Assembly: GCA_900542835.1 (NCBI GenBank)
Contig: UQPB01000007.1
Location: 1-64,000 of the forward strand
Direction of reading: 5' to 3'
Length of the DNA: 64,000 bases
Source: an uncultured Pelosinus sp.
GTDB lineage: Bacteria; Bacillota; Negativicutes; Sporomusales; Acetonemataceae
The notes beneath the pieces were generated by a model. It was not told the DNA's origin and made no database searches. It saw only the letters and a program-made list of their open reading frames with translations. The number at the start of each line of letters is the position of its first letter. Position 1 is the stretch's first letter. The position numbers were made by a program, and so were the translations under genes. Positions 42,483-51,187 of this stretch are shown in pieces.

Positions 42483-42995
42483 TTAGCTCTGCGGGATGTC
42501 CCGCCAGGCCGCCTCTTCGGCGGGGATCCGGACTGCAAGCAGCAGCAGGGCGTTTAACAGACTGATAATCACTGCCGTGAGCCACGCGTTAAATAGCAGT
42601 GGCACACAGACAAGCTCTACGGCAACCGCCAGGTAATTCGGGTGCCGCAGATAGCGGTAGGGACCGCTTCTAACCGGCGGCCGGCCGGCAATGCGCAATA
42701 TCCGGGTGTTCCAAAACCGTCCCAGGCTCCGGATGCACCAATACCGCAATCCCTGCGCCATCGCAAACAATAGCAGCCAAAGTGGCCAAAGCCTGCTTAA
42801 TTCCTGCCGCCAGTAACCTTCGCACAGCCAGCCCGTCAGCCAGGCTCCGTGCAGGAAGAAGAAGAAGACATAATGCGCCTTGGCGTACTCCTTGCCGCCT
42901 GCTGCCAGCATCCAGGCGCGATTGGCCGCGGCAATACGCAATTCAGCCAACCGCTGCAGCAGGATAAAAATAGCTGCTGCGACCAGAATTACCAT
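42483..42995 (-). CDS. Isoprenylcysteine carboxyl methyltransferase-family membrane protein (BpsB-like)
   Basis: A 170-aa membrane methyltransferase with the ICMT signature GPYRYLRHPNYLAVAVELVCVPLLF, which binds S-adenosylmethionine. An upstream helix pair includes LGRFWNTRILRIAG. It overlaps the type III polyketide synthase gene by seven bases. The same pair in Bacillus (bpsA-bpsB) makes alkylpyrones and their methyl ethers, so O-methylation of the polyketide product is inferred. Confidence 0.88.
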   Translation of the reverse strand: MVILVAAAIFILLQRLAELRIAAANRAWMLAAGGKEYAKAHYVFFFFLHGAWLTGWLCEGYWRQELSRLWPLWLLLFAMAQGLRYWCIRSLGRFWNTRILRIAGRPPVRSGPYRYLRHPNYLAVAVELVCVPLLFNAWLTAVIISLLNALLLLAVRIPAEEAAWRDIPQS

Positions 42996-44035
42996 CGGAA
43001 CAGCACCATCTCGGCACTAAAACCCGGGCCAAGGGCAAGCAGCACACCATAATCACCACTGGGCGGCACCGCATGCAAAAAGCTGTTTAATACAAACAGA
43101 ACGGAACAGCTTGACATATTGCCATAATCGGCCAGTACATCATAGCCGTACTTAAGATTAGACGCATCAATATTCAGACTGTCGGCATAAGCGGCTAAAA
43201 CCTTGGCGCCGCCGGGATGAACGACAAAATGAACCACCTCATCCGCCTCGATCCGCCATAAACGGCAGGCATGCGCCAGCAGGCCCGGCAACCGGTCGCG
43301 GATCATCGAGGGGATATCGCGGGAAAAGCGTACTTTCAAGCCGCTGTCAATTAAATCCCATCCCATTACATCCTCGCTGTCGGGAAACAGCATGCTGCAG
43401 GCGTTAAGAATCTCGGGCCCTTCCCCTCGAGCCGCCAGCACTGCCGCTGCTGCGCCGTCGGCGAAAATACCGCTGCCAACCAGGTTCGATTTTGAGAAAT
43501 CTTCGCGTTGAAACGTCAGGCTGCACAATTCCACTGCAATCAGCAGCACCGCTGCGTAATTGCCGCCGTTATGCAATTCGGCGGCGCGGGCCATGCCGGC
43601 TACGCCGCCGGCGCAGCCCAACCCCCACACAGGAACTCTGACGGTGTGAGGAGATAAGCCCAGGCGCTGAATCAGGCGGGCATCAAGCGTAGGCGTCGTG
43701 ATGCCAGTGGATGAAACAAACACCAAAGCGCCGATTTCCTCAACGGCAATTCCCGACCGATCAATCGCCTCGGCCGCCGCAGCTTCCGCCAAACGCAGCG
43801 CCTCCGCCGCATATTCCGCGTTGGCCTCGGCAAAGCTATGCGCCTGGCGATACCACTCCAGCGGCTTGGCTAGATAGCGCCGGTTGATGCAGGCATTGTC
43901 AAATACCGGCAGCAGACGTTCGATGTGGCTGACGCGGTTCTGGAACAGGGCTGCGGCAAACTCTTTAATTTCCGTCTGGGACAGGCAATAGCCGGGAACA
44001 GCGGTACCAATCGCCAGAACGTTTGGCTGATTCAT
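42989..44035 (-). CDS. Type III polyketide synthase (chalcone/stilbene synthase family)
   Basis: A 348-aa homodimeric ketosynthase. The catalytic Cys is in VWGLGCAGGVAGMARA, the His in FVVHPGGAKVL and the Asn in YGNMSSCSVLFVL, the usual Cys-His-Asn triad. It probably extends a long-chain acyl-CoA with malonyl-CoA to an alkylpyrone or alkylresorcinol, as BpsA-like enzymes do. ATG 44035 with GAAGGTG. A longer frame upstream is not protein-like and overlaps the anti-sigma gene. Together with the downstream methyltransferase it makes a two-gene operon; the ECF sigma/anti-sigma pair upstream on the same strand could control it. Confidence 0.93.
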   Translation of the reverse strand: MNQPNVLAIGTAVPGYCLSQTEIKEFAAALFQNRVSHIERLLPVFDNACINRRYLAKPLEWYRQAHSFAEANAEYAAEALRLAEAAAAEAIDRSGIAVEEIGALVFVSSTGITTPTLDARLIQRLGLSPHTVRVPVWGLGCAGGVAGMARAAELHNGGNYAAVLLIAVELCSLTFQREDFSKSNLVGSGIFADGAAAAVLAARGEGPEILNACSMLFPDSEDVMGWDLIDSGLKVRFSRDIPSMIRDRLPGLLAHACRLWRIEADEVVHFVVHPGGAKVLAAYADSLNIDASNLKYGYDVLADYGNMSSCSVLFVLNSFLHAVPPSGDYGVLLALGPGFSAEMVLFRW

Positions 44036-44140
44036 ACTTTCACCTTCGATTCCCCATTTTTTCGTCAATGTCAGGCTGTATAGCCTATGACGGCAGCCTG
44101 AAAAACATGTCTGGGGAATGTCCGGCTGCTTTCTGAAAAC

Positions 44141-44183
44141 AAAGCAGCGCAAGCCTGACGTTAGAGCCGGCTGGCGCTGCTTT
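44141..44183 (-). terminator. Terminator after anti-sigma gene
   Basis: On the minus strand AAAGCAGCGCCAGCC pairs with GGCTTGCGCTGCTTT, followed by GTTTTC. Confidence 0.7.
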
Positions 44184-44186
44184 AAT

Positions 44187-45221
44187 TCATTGCTCTGCGT
44201 TCTCGCCTTCCGCTTCCTGACCGGCGGGTTTCTGCCGCTCAGTTTCTTGCGCTCCCGCCTTTTTAGCCGTCGAAGCTTCCGCAGCGGACTGCCCGTGGCC
44301 GGCATCAGGCCGGACCGGGATTAGGGAGGCCGCGACCTTCTCCAATTCTTCCTGCGGCTGGCTGCCCTCAACCGTAACCTCTACGCCGTTTATCTGACGG
44401 GTGGCCTTATTCAGACCCGCGGCAGTCGTTGCCGCCCGGGCCGCCCGGCCTGACACGGCGTCCGCCCCGGCGGCGCTGCCAGCGCCGTCCTGGGCTTGGC
44501 GCTTAGCGCGTTGTGTTACAATGATTTCTTTCTCGCTGTTTTTGCCATAGATCTGCCGTACCGTACCGCCGGCTTCGGTGGAAACGGTATCCGCCGGCCG
44601 GTCAGGCAGAACCAGCAGCACTGTTTGCTGCGACGGTGCTGCGGCTACAGCCGCCTTTTCGCTCCCCGGTTCCGCTATTCTGGCAACAGCCGCCGGCGGC
44701 TGGGCCGCGCGCTGTGACGGTTCTGCCGGCACAGCGGCTTTAGCTTTAGCCTGCGGCTTGGCCGATCCAGCGGCTTTATTAGCCGGCGGCGGTTCTGCCG
44801 GTACAGCGGTTTTAGCCTGCGGCGGCACTGCCGTATGGCTGGTTTCAGCCGCTTGATCCGGCTGGCTCTTGTCCACAGCCGCCAGTTGTATGCTGGTGGA
44901 AGGCGTCTGAGCCTGTTCCAGGCCGCCTCCGGGCGGCCCCTGAATAGAAACGCCGGCAAACAGGAGCGCAGCGGCGGCAACCCCACCGATGGCTGTCATC
45001 AGCCGCTTGCGGCGGCGGCGGGCAGCAAGATCGGCATGAATCCGTCCTGCTAATTGGCTGATCAGGGCGGTATCCTCGTCTGTTCGTCCATAGCGTTTAA
45101 CCGACAAAGCTGTATCAGCCAATTGCCTGACCTCGGGATCGGCTGAGTAAAAATCCAGATTTTGATTAACCGCGTCAATTGCCTGAGAGACTTCCTCGCT
45201 CTGCGTCTGCTGTTTCACCAT
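44187..45221 (-). CDS. Probable membrane-bound anti-sigma factor, Ala-rich
   Basis: About 344 aa. A cytoplasmic N-terminus of 75 residues (QAIDAVNQNLDFYSADPEVRQLADTALSVKRYG) is followed by one membrane helix (LMTAIGGVAAAALLFAGVSI). A long extracytoplasmic Ala/Pro/Gln/Lys-rich linker comes next, then a final domain with VEVTVEGSQPQEELEKVAASLIPV. It follows the sigma gene immediately, which is the main evidence for an anti-sigma role; no zinc-finger motif is visible. The exact start is uncertain: GTG 45230, ATG 45224, ATG 45221 and GTG 45218 are all in frame near an AGGTGG site. Confidence 0.75.
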   Translation of the reverse strand: MVKQQTQSEEVSQAIDAVNQNLDFYSADPEVRQLADTALSVKRYGRTDEDTALISQLAGRIHADLAARRRRKRLMTAIGGVAAAALLFAGVSIQGPPGGGLEQAQTPSTSIQLAAVDKSQPDQAAETSHTAVPPQAKTAVPAEPPPANKAAGSAKPQAKAKAAVPAEPSQRAAQPPAAVARIAEPGSEKAAVAAAPSQQTVLLVLPDRPADTVSTEAGGTVRQIYGKNSEKEIIVTQRAKRQAQDGAGSAAGADAVSGRAARAATTAAGLNKATRQINGVEVTVEGSQPQEELEKVAASLIPVRPDAGHGQSAAEASTAKKAGAQETERQKPAGQEAEGENAEQ

Positions 45222-45230
45222 CATCACCAC

Positions 45231-45794
45231 CTAACCAGGGTTTGCTCCCTGAAATATTTTTCGCAAGTTTGCCAAGGCCCGCTGCTGCAGCATCTTGACA
45301 GCCGCTTCGCTCTTATTTAGTCTGCCGGCTGTGTCCTGCACCGACATACCGTGCAGCAGACGCAGCTCAACTGCCCGCCTCTGCTCCTGGGGCAGCTTCG
45401 CCAACGCCGCCGCCACTTCTTGCTGTCGCTCTCGCTGCATAAGCCGGTCCTCCGGTTTTTCCGCCGGATCCTCCAGCAGGCCCCGGTAGTCGGCGACATC
45501 CACAGTCGACGGCGTCCTGCCTTGCCGGCGCCAATAATCGGTAATCAAATTCAGGGCAATCCGCCCCAGATAGGTACGGAAAGTCGCCTTGCCTTCCTGA
45601 TAGCGCGGTAAGGCACGAAAAGCCCGCAAAAAGGTTTCCTGAGCAATATCCTGCGCGTCATGCGCATTGCCAATTTTATAAACAATAAACTGATAAACCG
45701 GCTTCCAGTGAAATCCGATTAATTCATTGAGCGCAGCCCGGTCTCCCGCTTGCGCCGCCGCTATCAGCTGTTTCTCAGTCTGCGCCATGAGCAT
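45231..45794 (-). CDS. ECF-family RNA polymerase sigma factor
   Basis: A 187-aa sigma-70-family factor. Region 2 is VYQFIVYKIGNAHDAQDIAQETFLRAFRALPRYQEGKATFRTYLGRIALNLITDYWRR. Region 4 is AALAKLPQEQRRAVELRLLHGMSVQDTAGRLNKSEAAVKMLQQRALANLRK. No region 1.1 or 3 is present. The downstream anti-sigma gene starts within a few bases of the stop. ATG 45794 or 45788 are both possible starts after GAAGGA. Likely responds to an envelope signal; its targets may include the polyketide genes, which lie next in the same direction beyond a terminator. Confidence 0.93.
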   Translation of the reverse strand: MLMAQTEKQLIAAAQAGDRAALNELIGFHWKPVYQFIVYKIGNAHDAQDIAQETFLRAFRALPRYQEGKATFRTYLGRIALNLITDYWRRQGRTPSTVDVADYRGLLEDPAEKPEDRLMQRERQQEVAAALAKLPQEQRRAVELRLLHGMSVQDTAGRLNKSEAAVKMLQQRALANLRKIFQGANPG

Positions 45795-45879
45795 TCAATC
45801 CTTCATTAGTTTTAACGCTGCGAGTAAAAAAAGGTAACGAAAGTACTGCCTGCCTATAAATTCAATTTGCCCATTCGAC

Positions 45880-46060
45880 GCCCGGGCCATACCGGGCTGT
45901 TGCAAACGATACGCAAGACACCAATTGCCCGGAAACAGCGAGAACGTTTTGAACCGCCAAGACGCCATGCGCGCTGCGCACGCCGCTAGGAAGCACGGCG
46001 CGCGCAGCGCGCGACTTTGCGCCGGCGCAAAGCGCCGGCTGGTGTTGCTTTAACCGGTTT
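45880..46060. repeat. GC-rich palindromic intergenic block
   Basis: The 365-base gap between sigma and larA genes contains nested palindromes: GCGCGCTGCGC/GCGCGCAGCGCGC (about 45968-46016) and GCGCCGGCGC/GCGCCGGC (46019-46040). These are preceded by an ACCGCCAAGACGCC segment of the type found in dispersed intergenic repeats. No coding frame is supported. Confidence 0.5.
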
Positions 46061-46159
46061 ATTTCGTTCCCCCTGCTCAATGCGCGCCTACATTTCGGGC
46101 TTTTGCGCCAGACTCGTTCCGCTTAATCCCATCCAGCGCGTCGCCGCGCCGCAGGTCTG

Positions 46160-47425
46160 TCAGCAGCCGCGAATCCGCGGCACGGTTAAACTGCCCTGCG
46201 GCATCAATACAATCCGCGGCTTTGGACCAAGCCGGGAAAATGCCAGCGCCAGCGCTTCCTCCATGCTGCCGGCGGGAGTGAACAGCAGCAGGCGGGCAAA
46301 CTCCGGCTCCATCGCTGAAACCAGAATAAATTCCACGTTTTTCATCAAACGGGTAACCGCATACGCCTTGTGAGCGCCAATCTGAAAATCCGCCTTTACC
46401 ATTGCTTCGATACGCTCCGGCGTTTTATAACGGCGCATCCACTCCTCATAAACAGCGGAACCGGTTCCCTCACGGCATTCTCCCAGTAAGATTACCACGC
46501 CGCCGTCACGGACTGCGCACCGGACATTATCCATTGTTTTCTGCATCTGGTAGACATTGATATCCTTGGGGAAGCCGCCGCAGGTGGCGATGACCAGGTC
46601 GGCAGGGGCGTCAAGTTCGGCGCCGTATACGGCATCAACCAATTTGCAGCCGGCCAGGTGTGCCTGAATATAATCGCCGGCAAACACAGCCAGAAATTCT
46701 TTTTTCTCATTAAGCACCACATTCAATAAAAAGGTGGGACGGTGCATCTCTACACCTTCAATCTGATCATGATAAATCGGATTGCCTTCAAGTTTGCCAA
46801 TCCGGGCCTGGGGATCAAAAATCATACTGTGGTTTTTCCGGATTGTCTCATAGGCGGAAACGCCCGGAAGCATCGCTTTGCGGCCACCGCCAAAACCGGC
46901 AAAGAAGTGATGCACAATGCTGCCGGTGCAGATGATATGATCAGCCTGTACGACCGCATTGTGGAACCAGACCGGCGTACCGCGCGAGGTCTCGCCAAAA
47001 TAGCTAAACTGAGCAAGATCCTTGGCGTCACTGTTGACCATCTTTACCCGCTTTGCCACGCTCTCGCCCACTTCATGCGCCATTTCCGCTTCATTCATCA
47101 GGCGATGGCTGCCCAAGGCGAACACAATCGTCATATCCTGATCGTTAATGCCGGCAGCGTTCATTTCATCCACTAGAATCGGCATAAAGACATGACTGTT
47201 GGCCACCCGGGTCGGATCATTGACGATAAACGCGACGGTTTCGCCCGGCCTGACCAGCTCCCGCAGCGGCTTGCAGCCAATCGGTTCCGCCAGCGCCTGC
47301 CGGATAGCGGCGGCAGGATCTGACAGTACCGGATAGTCTTTGATTTTCAGTTCATTACTTACCAAAGCAGGATCCAGTCGAAAACTTAACTCGTCTTTGC
47401 CGTACGCAAACGTATACTCCCGCAA
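46160..47425 (-). CDS. LarA-family nickel-pincer racemase/epimerase homologue
   Basis: A 421-aa protein of the lactate racemase (LarA) family, which carries a covalently bound nickel-pincer nucleotide. Conserved catalytic stretches include IVNDPTR, FALGSHR, GSIVHHFFAGFGGGRKAMLPGV (two histidines and the pincer-bearing lysine), and GKLEGNPIYHDQIE. The larB, larC and larE cofactor genes are not nearby. Many LarA homologues act on other 2-hydroxyacids, so lactate is not certain. Starts with ATG at 47425 after a GAGGGG-rich leader. Confidence 0.88.
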   Translation of the reverse strand: MREYTFAYGKDELSFRLDPALVSNELKIKDYPVLSDPAAAIRQALAEPIGCKPLRELVRPGETVAFIVNDPTRVANSHVFMPILVDEMNAAGINDQDMTIVFALGSHRLMNEAEMAHEVGESVAKRVKMVNSDAKDLAQFSYFGETSRGTPVWFHNAVVQADHIICTGSIVHHFFAGFGGGRKAMLPGVSAYETIRKNHSMIFDPQARIGKLEGNPIYHDQIEGVEMHRPTFLLNVVLNEKKEFLAVFAGDYIQAHLAGCKLVDAVYGAELDAPADLVIATCGGFPKDINVYQMQKTMDNVRCAVRDGGVVILLGECREGTGSAVYEEWMRRYKTPERIEAMVKADFQIGAHKAYAVTRLMKNVEFILVSAMEPEFARLLLFTPAGSMEEALALAFSRLGPKPRIVLMPQGSLTVPRIRGC

Positions 47426-47571
47426 AATTTCGTCACGCCCCTCTCAATCATTTATCCCTGCTATTATACTATAGTAAGCCCGTCTGCATTGCAAGCGGCA
47501 GCAAGCAAGCCGTAAAAGCAGCAACCAAAAAGAAAATCTTGCCAGTCTGCCCGGATTGCGCTACGCTTAGG

Positions 47572-47727
47572 TAAGCACTGATTAAATGAACCAGTCAGAT
47601 TGACGAGAGATTTTTTCGCCTGGCAAGGAAGCCTGACCGCAGGAATAGCTACGCTCTTTCAAGGCCTGGCTGACGCAGCCAGGCGGAAAAGATCCGAAGC
47701 TGCGCTGCGGGCATTAATCAGCGCTTA
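47572..47727. repeat. 156-bp element with 14-bp terminal inverted repeats
   Basis: TAAGCACTGATTAA (47572-47585) and TTAATCAGCGCTTA (47714-47727) are inverted repeats with one mismatch. The interior contains further short stems (GCCTGGC...GCCAGGC) and no coding frame. It fills the gap between the larA-like and glycosidase genes and resembles the 79-bp element at 8705-8783 in its arm sequence. Confidence 0.6.
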
Positions 47728-47758
47728 ATTAGGTAAAAGCTTGCTACGGAGGTTCCTG

Positions 47759-49300
47759 ATGCGTACATTGCTTATCCTGATCGCGGTCTGTTTATTTTCC
47801 CTGCCGTCAGTTTCAGAAGCTGCGGCTTACATCCTTGACGGCCATTTGGCGACAGTGGACACGGCGGCGCAGGACCGGAAGATACTCGAAGTCAGGGAAG
47901 GAAAAACGATTTACGCCAACCTGCCTCACGGCTACAGCATCGCCGTACCGCCAGGCATGGTTGTCGACGTTTCGCTGTCGGCGGTGCGCACCGTATTTGC
48001 CGACAGCCAAACCCAGGTGGAAATCTATTACGATGATCTTAGCGGTCAGACTGCCTCAGCCGCCGATTACGTCGCCTATGGACGCCGTTTTGTCGACCGG
48101 TCCGGGGAGCATCGCGTACTGCAGGATAGGGTACTCTGGCACAACGGGCTGCCGGTGCACATTTTGAAATGGATGCGCCGTCCGCTGAAACATCTTCCGG
48201 TTGATCGCCGCTACTATGCAACCGCCGAAATTATCAAGAACGAGCGGGAAATATATACCGTATTTATCAAGTCAGCAGAACCGATCCAAAATGAACTGGA
48301 CTTAATTAACAGCTTTCGCCTGAGCGAAAAAACCGGCAGAGCTGGCATCTACCTGCCGCCGCAGGCGTCAGCCGGCGCGTTAACGCCGCAGGCGCAGCAG
48401 TTGATGAACGAATATTTCGCTGTGTCCAGCCCATTGCGATGGGGCATCTTTCACCCAAACGCGCCCGACTCGTTCCGGCATCTGGATGCAATTGAGCAGA
48501 GACTGAACTACCGGTTCCCCTTTCTCGTCCGCTATCAGTCACTAAGCGACGAGCTGCCGGTTGTGGCGCTGCACAGGGCGCGGCGCGAGGGGCGCTATGT
48601 CGAATTAACCCTTCAGACCTATTACTATGATCAGGATAACACGGCAGTAATGTATGATATCCTGGACGGCCGCTTTGATGATTACTTCCGCCAGTATGCC
48701 CGCGATCTGCGGGACTTCGCCTCGCCGGTACTGTTTCGTCTCAATAATGAAATGAACGGCGACTGGTGCTGGTACAGCGCCTATTACACGGCTAAAGACA
48801 CCGACATCTATAAAGCCGTCTGGCGTCATCTGCATTCCCTGTTTGCCAGCGAAGGCGCTGCCAATGTCATCTGGGTCTGGAACCCGCACGACCGCTCCTT
48901 TCCCGATTTTGCCTGGAATCATTATCTGGCCTATTATCCCGGCGACGACGTTGTCGATATTGTCGGCATGACCGGATACAATACCGGCAACTATTACCGC
49001 GGCGAAAGCTGGCGCGAGTTTGCCGACATCTACACGCCCCTGTACCGGGAATATGCTGTTTTTAACAAACCGCTGATGATTACCGAGTTTGGCAGCAACT
49101 CGTTCGGCGGCAACAAGCCAGACTGGATACGGCGTATGTTCCGGGAAATCGAGGACTTTGACAAGATTAAAGTCGCTATCTGGTGGAGCGGCATCGACTG
49201 GGACAATTCCGGCAAACCGGCCCGCATCTATCGTCTGGACGAAAATGACGCCGTCATCGAAGCATTCTCTGAAGGCTTAGCGCCCTACCGGGGCCGCTGA
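47759..49300 (+). CDS. Exported glycoside hydrolase, GH26-like, with N-terminal extra domain
   Basis: A 513-aa secreted protein. The signal peptide MRTLLILIAVCLFSLPSVSEAAA is followed by a domain of about 180 residues without recognised family. A (beta/alpha)8-type hydrolase follows. RLNNEMNGDWCWYS has the acid/base glutamate at about residue 331 and ITEFGSNSFGG the nucleophile at about residue 442, the arrangement of GH26 mannanases and related clan-A enzymes. WNPHDRSFPDFAWNHYLAYYPGDDVVDIVGMTGYN also matches GH26. ATG 47759 has GGAGG six bases upstream; TTG 47741 does not. Acts on an extracellular or envelope glycan; mannan specificity not shown. Confidence 0.88.
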   Translation: MRTLLILIAVCLFSLPSVSEAAAYILDGHLATVDTAAQDRKILEVREGKTIYANLPHGYSIAVPPGMVVDVSLSAVRTVFADSQTQVEIYYDDLSGQTASAADYVAYGRRFVDRSGEHRVLQDRVLWHNGLPVHILKWMRRPLKHLPVDRRYYATAEIIKNEREIYTVFIKSAEPIQNELDLINSFRLSEKTGRAGIYLPPQASAGALTPQAQQLMNEYFAVSSPLRWGIFHPNAPDSFRHLDAIEQRLNYRFPFLVRYQSLSDELPVVALHRARREGRYVELTLQTYYYDQDNTAVMYDILDGRFDDYFRQYARDLRDFASPVLFRLNNEMNGDWCWYSAYYTAKDTDIYKAVWRHLHSLFASEGAANVIWVWNPHDRSFPDFAWNHYLAYYPGDDVVDIVGMTGYNTGNYYRGESWREFADIYTPLYREYAVFNKPLMITEFGSNSFGGNKPDWIRRMFREIEDFDKIKVAIWWSGIDWDNSGKPARIYRLDENDAVIEAFSEGLAPYRGR

Positions 49301-49447
49301 GCCGACTAAATGCACAGAGTTTCCCGCTCGGCTTTGCCTTGCCGATTAAAATACAGCCCAAGCGCAGGCTCTGCCCAGCAGAACAACAGAACAGGCTGTC
49401 GATAGGCCCCGGATACTTGAGGGAGTCCGCCAACCCCTTGTCATAAG

Positions 49448-49490
49448 AAAAACGCCAACCGCGAGCCTGGAGCCACGGTTGGCGTTTTTT
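49448..49490. terminator. Bidirectional intrinsic terminator
   Basis: AAAAACGCCAACCG pairs with CGGTTGGCGTTTTTT (49448-49490) between convergent genes. Confidence 0.85.
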
Positions 49491-49495
49491 AAAGC

Positions 49496-50074
49496 CTATT
49501 TATGCAAAAGCGGCAATACCCGTTTATAAATAAGCAAAACCGCGCCGGAGAGGACTGACGCCTTAATCAGGTTAAAGGGAACAATGCCGTAAGCGACAAA
49601 CGTCGGCAAATCGATGATGTGGGAATTGGCCGCGTGTCCCATCGCGACAATAGCCGTGTCGGGAATTCCCAGCACCAGCAAATACAAGGGAATCAATAGC
49701 CAGTAATTTAACAGGGAGGCCGCCAGCGTCATCGTTAGTCCGCCGGCCAGCAGCGCCGTCGCCGCATTCTGACGCGTCTTATTGCGACCGTAAATCCAGC
49801 CCGCCGGAACGGCAAAAGCGCATCCAACCAGGAAATTCGCCGCCTCACCCACCCCGCCGGTTTGCGTACTGGGCAAATGCAGCAAATTCTTAATCAAACC
49901 GACATACACCGAAGCGGCCGGCCCCAGTGAAAATGCCGCGATCAGCGCCGGCAGCTCGCTGAAGTCCAGTTTTAAAAAAGCTGGAAAAAGCGGCAGCGGC
50001 GTTTCAATAAACATGATGACCGCGGCAATCGCTGCTAACAGGCTGACCTTGGCAAGGTATCCCGTATTGCCCAT
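49496..50074 (-). CDS. ribU: ECF transporter S component, RibU-like (riboflavin)
   Basis: A 192-aa six-helix vitamin-binding subunit of an energy-coupling-factor importer. RibU hallmarks are LKLDFSELPALIAAFSLGPAASVYVGLIKNLLHLPSTQTGGVGEAANFLVGCAFAVPAG. It would need the shared EcfA/EcfA'/EcfT module, encoded elsewhere. ATG 50074 (AAGGTGG upstream) gives the family N-terminus. No FMN riboswitch was seen upstream; it appears to be the second gene after the DedA-like protein, two bases away. Confidence 0.88.
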   Translation of the reverse strand: MGNTGYLAKVSLLAAIAAVIMFIETPLPLFPAFLKLDFSELPALIAAFSLGPAASVYVGLIKNLLHLPSTQTGGVGEAANFLVGCAFAVPAGWIYGRNKTRQNAATALLAGGLTMTLAASLLNYWLLIPLYLLVLGIPDTAIVAMGHAANSHIIDLPTFVAYGIVPFNLIKASVLSGAVLLIYKRVLPLLHK

Positions 50075-50075
50075 A

Positions 50076-50666
50076 TCATTCGCCACCTTCGCCACGCCGG
50101 CGGCGCCTGGCAGTCAGGCGCCGCCATAAAAACCAGGCCAGTGCCAACGCCAGCAGCCAAAGAAAGCCGTGCAGAAAGTCTTCGGTATAACGGGCAATCA
50201 GCGAAACGGCCTGATCACCGTAATAATAAATCAGGATCCCTTCCAGCAAAAACCGTTTCGCCCGACCTAAAATCGAGGAAACAGTAAATACAAACAGATT
50301 AATTTTAAATACGCCGGCGGTAATACTGGTAAATTTATAGGGAATCGGCGCCATCGCCGCCAGCCATATCGCCCAGCCGCCATACTTGTCCAGCCAGCCG
50401 TGAATCGTCTCCACATGCCGCGGCGGCACAACCTTCTTCATCAACGGTATTCCCAGACGGTAACCGACTGCGTAGCCAACATAACCGCCCAGTACCGAGG
50501 CCCCGGTCGCAACCAGCGAGTAATAAATCGCCTTTTCCGGCTCCGCCAGCGCCATGGGAATCAGCAGCACATCCGGCAGCACCGGCGAGATAAACGATTC
50601 CACAAACGATATAATAAACAGGCCGATCAGGCCATAGCTTTCCAGCCATGCGATCAATTGTTCCAC
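50076..50666 (-). CDS. VTT/SNARE-associated (DedA-like, YqaA-type) membrane protein
   Basis: A 196-aa membrane protein with FVESFISPVLPDVLLIPMALAEPEKAIYYSLVATGASVLGGYVGYAVGYRLG and the re-entrant segment MAPIPYKFTSITAGVFKINLFVFTVSSILGRAKRFLL. These are typical of YqaA-type VTT proteins. DedA relatives support membrane lipid turnover (undecaprenyl-phosphate or phospholipid flipping). The C-terminus is basic (RRLTARRRRRGEGGE) and cytoplasmic. Followed directly by ribU. Confidence 0.88.
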   Translation of the reverse strand: MEQLIAWLESYGLIGLFIISFVESFISPVLPDVLLIPMALAEPEKAIYYSLVATGASVLGGYVGYAVGYRLGIPLMKKVVPPRHVETIHGWLDKYGGWAIWLAAMAPIPYKFTSITAGVFKINLFVFTVSSILGRAKRFLLEGILIYYYGDQAVSLIARYTEDFLHGFLWLLALALAWFLWRRLTARRRRRGEGGE

Positions 50667-50906
50667 GAAGTATTCTTCCCTTCAACTGCAAGTCTTCTTT
50701 ATTATAGCCTAACTTGTCCCCATCGGCAAACGCAAAGGCCAAATTAATGGCGCTTTCTCCAAAGGCTCCAGCGTCACGCCAGATGAGAGCACTGCAATTG
50801 CCGGAAAGACTTGGCCGCAGCCTGTTCAGCAAAGAGGCAAAAGAGCGAGGGAAATGATTCGACGCAGGGCATGGAGTTCTGCGGGAAACAGGGGAATTGT
50901 TCCACA

Positions 50907-50994
50907 GAGGACACCGAGGGACGCCGAGGTGCACAGCGGTTTATGGATAGTAATAAAAATTCTCACTTTACCTCCGTGTATCCTCGGTGTCCTC
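50907..50994. repeat. 88-bp inverted-repeat element in a 520-base gap
   Basis: GAGGACACCGAGG (50907-50919) and CCTCGGTGTCCTC (50982-50994) are perfect 13-bp inverted repeats. The flanks CCACAGAGGACACCGAGGG and CTCCGTGTATCCTCGGTGTC are of the 'cacagagga/ctcggtg' dispersed repeat type seen in many bacterial genomes. The rest of 50667-51187 contains no supported gene. Confidence 0.7.
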
Positions 50995-51187
50995 CGGGGA
51001 GTCGTTTTTTTCGCTCCTTGCCTTTTCATCCCTCACGGCGGCAGCTTGCTGCCTCGCCCATCTCCGTGGTCAACGTGCTCCCGCATTCCGGACTTTTGCG
51101 CCAGCACCAGGATGATGGAGATTTTTACTCGGCTGCCGGTGCGCGTGATCAGGTCAGGGTTCGTACTGCTTGCGCCATGCCGCGCAA

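Noticed and set aside
45880..46060. CRISPR array or origin-like repeat block
   Set aside because: There are palindromes but no regularly spaced direct repeats with unique spacers, and no DnaA-box cluster.
49496..50700. FMN riboswitch for ribU
   Set aside because: No AGGGGCGGGGTG-type aptamer core was found upstream of the DedA-ribU pair.
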